Below, piece after piece: positions 6,362 to 7,947 of a stretch of DNA of 7,947 nucleotides. The stretch covers positions 1-7,947 of the forward strand of contig CALGGE010000086.1 in the NCBI GenBank assembly GCA_937916125.1, read 5' to 3'. A program made the translations under genes and the position numbers. Below the pieces are notes generated by a model that saw only the letters and a program-made list of their open reading frames with translations, had not been told where the DNA came from and did no database searches. Positions within the stretch are counted from its first letter, which is position 1, and each line of letters starts with the position of its first letter. The DNA comes from an uncultured Elusimicrobia bacterium (GTDB lineage: Bacteria; Elusimicrobiota; Endomicrobiia; Endomicrobiales; Endomicrobiaceae).

Positions 6362-6386
6362 TGATTGGAAGATTAGAGGAATAGAG
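6347..6386. repeat. 8-nt tandem repeat tract, left flank of the S23 gene
   Basis: Five consecutive octamers of the type GATTNGAN; the second to fourth are GATTTGAT, GATTGGAA and GATTAGAG. The first covers the last codons of rfbF, and the rfbF stop (6359-6361) is inside the second. The purine-rich AGAGGA (6375-6380) and AGAG (6383-6386) lie 12 and 6 nt before the S23 start and may serve as its ribosome binding site. GAAGATTAGAGGA (6368-6380) is matched by an exact inverted copy at 6785-6797. Confidence 0.8.
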
Positions 6387-6392
6387 AAAATA

Positions 6393-6737
6393 ATGAACAG
6401 TTATAGAGATTTAGAAATATGGAAAGATAGCATAAAATTGATAAAAAAAATTTATAAAATTGTAAATATTCTTCCAAAAACAGAGGAATATAATTTAAAG
6501 TTACAGTTGAAAAGAGCAGTAACATCAATAGCATTAAATATAGCAGAAGGAAAAGCGAGAAAGAGTAAAAAGGAGTTTGTGAATTTCTTAACGATAGCAT
6601 TTGGATCTTTAACTGAAGTTGGTGCAATATTAGATATTTGTATAGAGTTAAATTATATTAATGATGACATAAACTTAAAGCAAAACATTGAAATTCTTTC
6701 GAAAAGAATAAATAAATTAAGAGGTTTTTTAAGATGA
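6393..6737 (+). CDS. S23-type four-helix-bundle protein
   Basis: This 114-residue protein belongs to the S23/IVS four-helix-bundle family, first seen in intervening sequences of 23S rRNA genes and common as a stand-alone gene. Family signatures are YRDLEIWKDSIKLIKKIY (4-21), LPKTEEYNLKLQLKRAVTSI (27-46) with NIAEG (49-53), FLTIAFGSLTEVGAILDICIEL (65-86) and a last basic helix, ILSKRINKLRGFLR. The family forms a small bundle related to the Avd accessory protein of diversity-generating retroelements, and a nucleic-acid-binding role has been suggested. No cellular function is established for stand-alone members. It has no known place in CDP-sugar synthesis, yet it lies between rfbF and rfbG. It is flanked by inverted 8-nt repeats and overlaps the rfbG start by 4 nt (ATGA), so the two are probably translationally coupled. 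Confidence 0.9.
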   Translation: MNSYRDLEIWKDSIKLIKKIYKIVNILPKTEEYNLKLQLKRAVTSIALNIAEGKARKSKKEFVNFLTIAFGSLTEVGAILDICIELNYINDDINLKQNIEILSKRINKLRGFLR

Positions 6738-7867
6738 TTATGAATAAAAATATTCCTGTTTCTTCCAATCGTCCAATCCTCAAATCCTCTAATCTTCTAA
6801 AACTTTTTTCCGGGAAAAAAGTTTTAGTTACCGGACATACGGGCTTTAAGGGAACATGGCTATGTTTGTGGCTTGAAATGTTGGGTGCAAAAGTTATCGG
6901 TTATTCCATAGATATACCGACGAAACCGTCTCTTTTTGAGCTTACAAATCCGAAATGTATCGATATAAGGGGCGACATAAGAGATTTTAAAAATTTAAAT
7001 TCTGTAGTAAAAAAATATAAACCGGAAATTATTTTTCATCTTGCGGCACAACCGCTTGTCCGCACATCTTATAAAGAAACTTTGGATACATACCAAAGTA
7101 ATGTTATGGGAACAGCAAATATTTTGGAAACCTTAAAATACAATAAATGTGTTAAAGCCGTAGTTGCAATAACTACCGATAAAGTTTATTTAAATAATGA
7201 GACGGGGAAAACATTTAAAGAAAGCGATCCTCTCGGCGGATATGACCCTTACAGTGCATCAAAGGCAGCTTGCGAAATAGTGATATCTTCTTACAGAGAT
7301 TCTTTTTTCAATGTTAAAGATTACGGTAAAAAACATAATGTTTTAATAGCTTCTGCTCGGGCGGGAAATGTTATCGGCGGAGGGGATTTTGCCAAAGACA
7401 GATTAATTCCGGATTTTATCAGGGCAATACTTTCAAAAAAAGATTTAAAAATTAGAAATCCTCAAGCAATCAGACCTTGGCAACATGTTCTTGAACCTCT
7501 TTCGGGTTATTTGATGTTGGGAGCAAATTTGTTAAAAGGTAAAAAAGAATTTGCTCAGGGCTGGAACTTCGGACCTGAAAAAAAAGATACTAAGACCGTC
7601 GAAGAAATAGTAAAAATAATGTGTCAAAATTTTGATAATAAAATTAAATATAATATTGATAAAGCCGAACAACCTCATGAGGCACATTATTTAAAACTTG
7701 ATATAACAAAAGCAAAAAAATATTTGAAGTGGAAACCGAGATGGACGGCAAAAACCGCTTTAGATAAAATTTGCGATTGGACGAAAGCATATCAACAGAA
7801 AAAAGATATGAGAAAAGTTTGCATTGAACAAATTCAAGATTTTTGTAAAACAAAAAAAACACAATAA
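6734..7867 (+). CDS. rfbG: CDP-glucose 4,6-dehydratase
   Basis: RfbG is an NAD-dependent short-chain dehydrogenase/reductase enzyme that turns CDP-glucose into CDP-4-keto-6-deoxyglucose, the precursor of CDP-dideoxyhexoses. The Rossmann motif GHTGFKG is at 34-40, HLAAQPLV at 102-109, the catalytic TTDKVY at 147-152 and the YxxxK pair at Tyr173 and Lys177. GNVIGGGDFAKDRLIPD and WNFGPE are further family segments. At 377 residues it is about 20 longer than usual. The excess is an N-terminal extension whose residues 9-22 (VSSNRPILKSSNLL) are encoded by an 8-nt repeat tract. AAGAGG (6719-6724) stands 9 nt before the ATG at 6734; the ATG at 6740 is an alternative. No start codon exists between the tract and the Rossmann motif, so the extension seems to be really translated. 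The gene overlaps the S23 gene by 4 nt. Confidence 0.95.
   Translation: MIMNKNIPVSSNRPILKSSNLLKLFSGKKVLVTGHTGFKGTWLCLWLEMLGAKVIGYSIDIPTKPSLFELTNPKCIDIRGDIRDFKNLNSVVKKYKPEIIFHLAAQPLVRTSYKETLDTYQSNVMGTANILETLKYNKCVKAVVAITTDKVYLNNETGKTFKESDPLGGYDPYSASKAACEIVISSYRDSFFNVKDYGKKHNVLIASARAGNVIGGGDFAKDRLIPDFIRAILSKKDLKIRNPQAIRPWQHVLEPLSGYLMLGANLLKGKKEFAQGWNFGPEKKDTKTVEEIVKIMCQNFDNKIKYNIDKAEQPHEAHYLKLDITKAKKYLKWKPRWTAKTALDKICDWTKAYQQKKDMRKVCIEQIQDFCKTKKTQ
6760..6799. repeat. 8-nt tandem repeat tract inside the rfbG N-terminus
   Basis: Five consecutive octamers of the type ATCNTCNA; the third and fourth are ATCCTCAA and ATCCTCTA. In reverse complement this is the same family as the left tract (TNGANGAT). 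It is translated as part of RfbG (residues 9-22). Exact inverted matches to the left tract are 10 and 13 bp long. Confidence 0.8.
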
Positions 7868-7871
7868 ACTT

Positions 7872-7924
7872 TTCAACTGTCGTTGCCGTCGTTGTCGTTT
7901 GTCGTTGTCTTTGCCTTTGTCGTT
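7872..7924. repeat. Triplet/hexamer repeat tract after rfbG
   Basis: From 7879 the sequence is almost entirely GTC, GTT, GCC and TTT triplets, with one extra T near 7900. It starts with TTCAACTGTCGTT (7872-7884), the exact inverse of 2564-2576, so the tract is an inverted relative of the murJ-uvrC spacer. Reading it on the - strand gives an Arg/Gln/Thr-rich open frame that is only a translated repeat. Confidence 0.7.
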
Positions 7925-7947
7925 CATTGTACATCATACATTGTACA
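7925..7947. repeat. 7-nt tandem repeat at the window end
   Basis: CATTGTA, CATCATA and CATTGTA follow one another and the window ends in a further CA. CATTGTACA therefore occurs twice, 14 nt apart. The tract is cut by the window edge and may continue. Confidence 0.65.

Larger units (their letters stand above)
6347..6799. other. Putative S23 gene cassette bounded by inverted 8-nt repeat tracts
   Basis: The segment consists of a left repeat tract, the S23 gene and a right repeat tract of the same family in opposite orientation. Perfect inverted pairs are 6368-6380 with 6785-6797 (13 bp) and 6363-6372 with 6761-6770 (10 bp). It separates two genes that are normally adjacent, and both of them carry repeat-derived codons at the junctions. 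No transposase, recombinase or reverse transcriptase is present, so mobility is inferred from arrangement alone. Confidence 0.4.

Noticed and set aside
6373..6627. An 84-residue hydrophobic open frame antisense to the S23 gene
   Set aside because: Leucine-rich composition is a by-product of the AT-rich, lysine-rich sense strand. The sense frame has clear family motifs.
6347..6799. Diversity-generating retroelement, because S23 proteins are related to Avd
   Set aside because: No reverse transcriptase, no template/variable repeat pair and no variable target gene are in the window.
7644..7937. A 97-residue open frame on the - strand with an Arg/Gln/Thr-rich start
   Set aside because: Its first part is a translated triplet repeat and the rest is antisense to conserved rfbG codons. 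No family resemblance.

Overview
The window comes from an AT-rich bacterial chromosome, roughly one third G+C by eye. A KDO-pathway enzyme and O-antigen-type nucleotide-sugar genes point to a Gram-negative with lipopolysaccharide. The base composition, the gene mix, an unusually short UvrC and a stand-alone S23-type four-helix-bundle gene would fit a host-associated or uncultivated lineage such as Elusimicrobiota/Endomicrobiia. That placement is a low-confidence guess, because nothing here is diagnostic of a phylum. All convincing genes lie on the + strand.

Layout. Positions 1-499 hold the C-terminal part of arabinose-5-phosphate isomerase (KdsD), cut by the window edge; the first 20 bases look chimeric. 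A well-formed rpsT (ribosomal protein S20) follows with a strong ribosome binding site and a terminator. Next are murJ (lipid II flippase) at 1020-2579 and a shortened but catalytically intact uvrC at 2675-3982. The last part is a surface-polysaccharide block: a polyprenyl-phosphate sugar-1-phosphate transferase (4046-5440), rfbF (glucose-1-phosphate cytidylyltransferase), a small S23-family gene, and rfbG (CDP-glucose 4,6-dehydratase).

How the genes work together. KdsD feeds KDO synthesis for the LPS inner core, and MurJ flips lipid II for peptidoglycan. The transferase would load the first sugar onto undecaprenyl phosphate. RfbF and RfbG make CDP-4-keto-6-deoxyglucose, the committed precursor of CDP-linked 3,6-dideoxyhexoses or branched sugars of O-antigen. 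The enzymes that would finish the sugar are expected downstream of the window. rpsT and uvrC are housekeeping neighbours.

The most unusual layer lies between the genes. No spacer exceeds about 165 bases, but most carry degenerate short tandem repeats with a characteristic unit length: 7 nt (897-973 and 7925-7947), 8 nt (2571-2594, 6347-6386, 6760-6799) or 3/6 nt (2591-2611, 7879-7924). Several tracts run into coding sequence: the last codons of murJ, the last codons of rfbF and the N-terminus of rfbG. The S23 gene sits between two inverted 8-nt tracts that share a perfect 13-bp inverted repeat, so it looks like a cassette inserted inside the rfbF-rfbG pair. Terminators follow a common design, A5-N4-loop(3 nt)-N4-T5, seen after rpsT, uvrC and the transferase gene.
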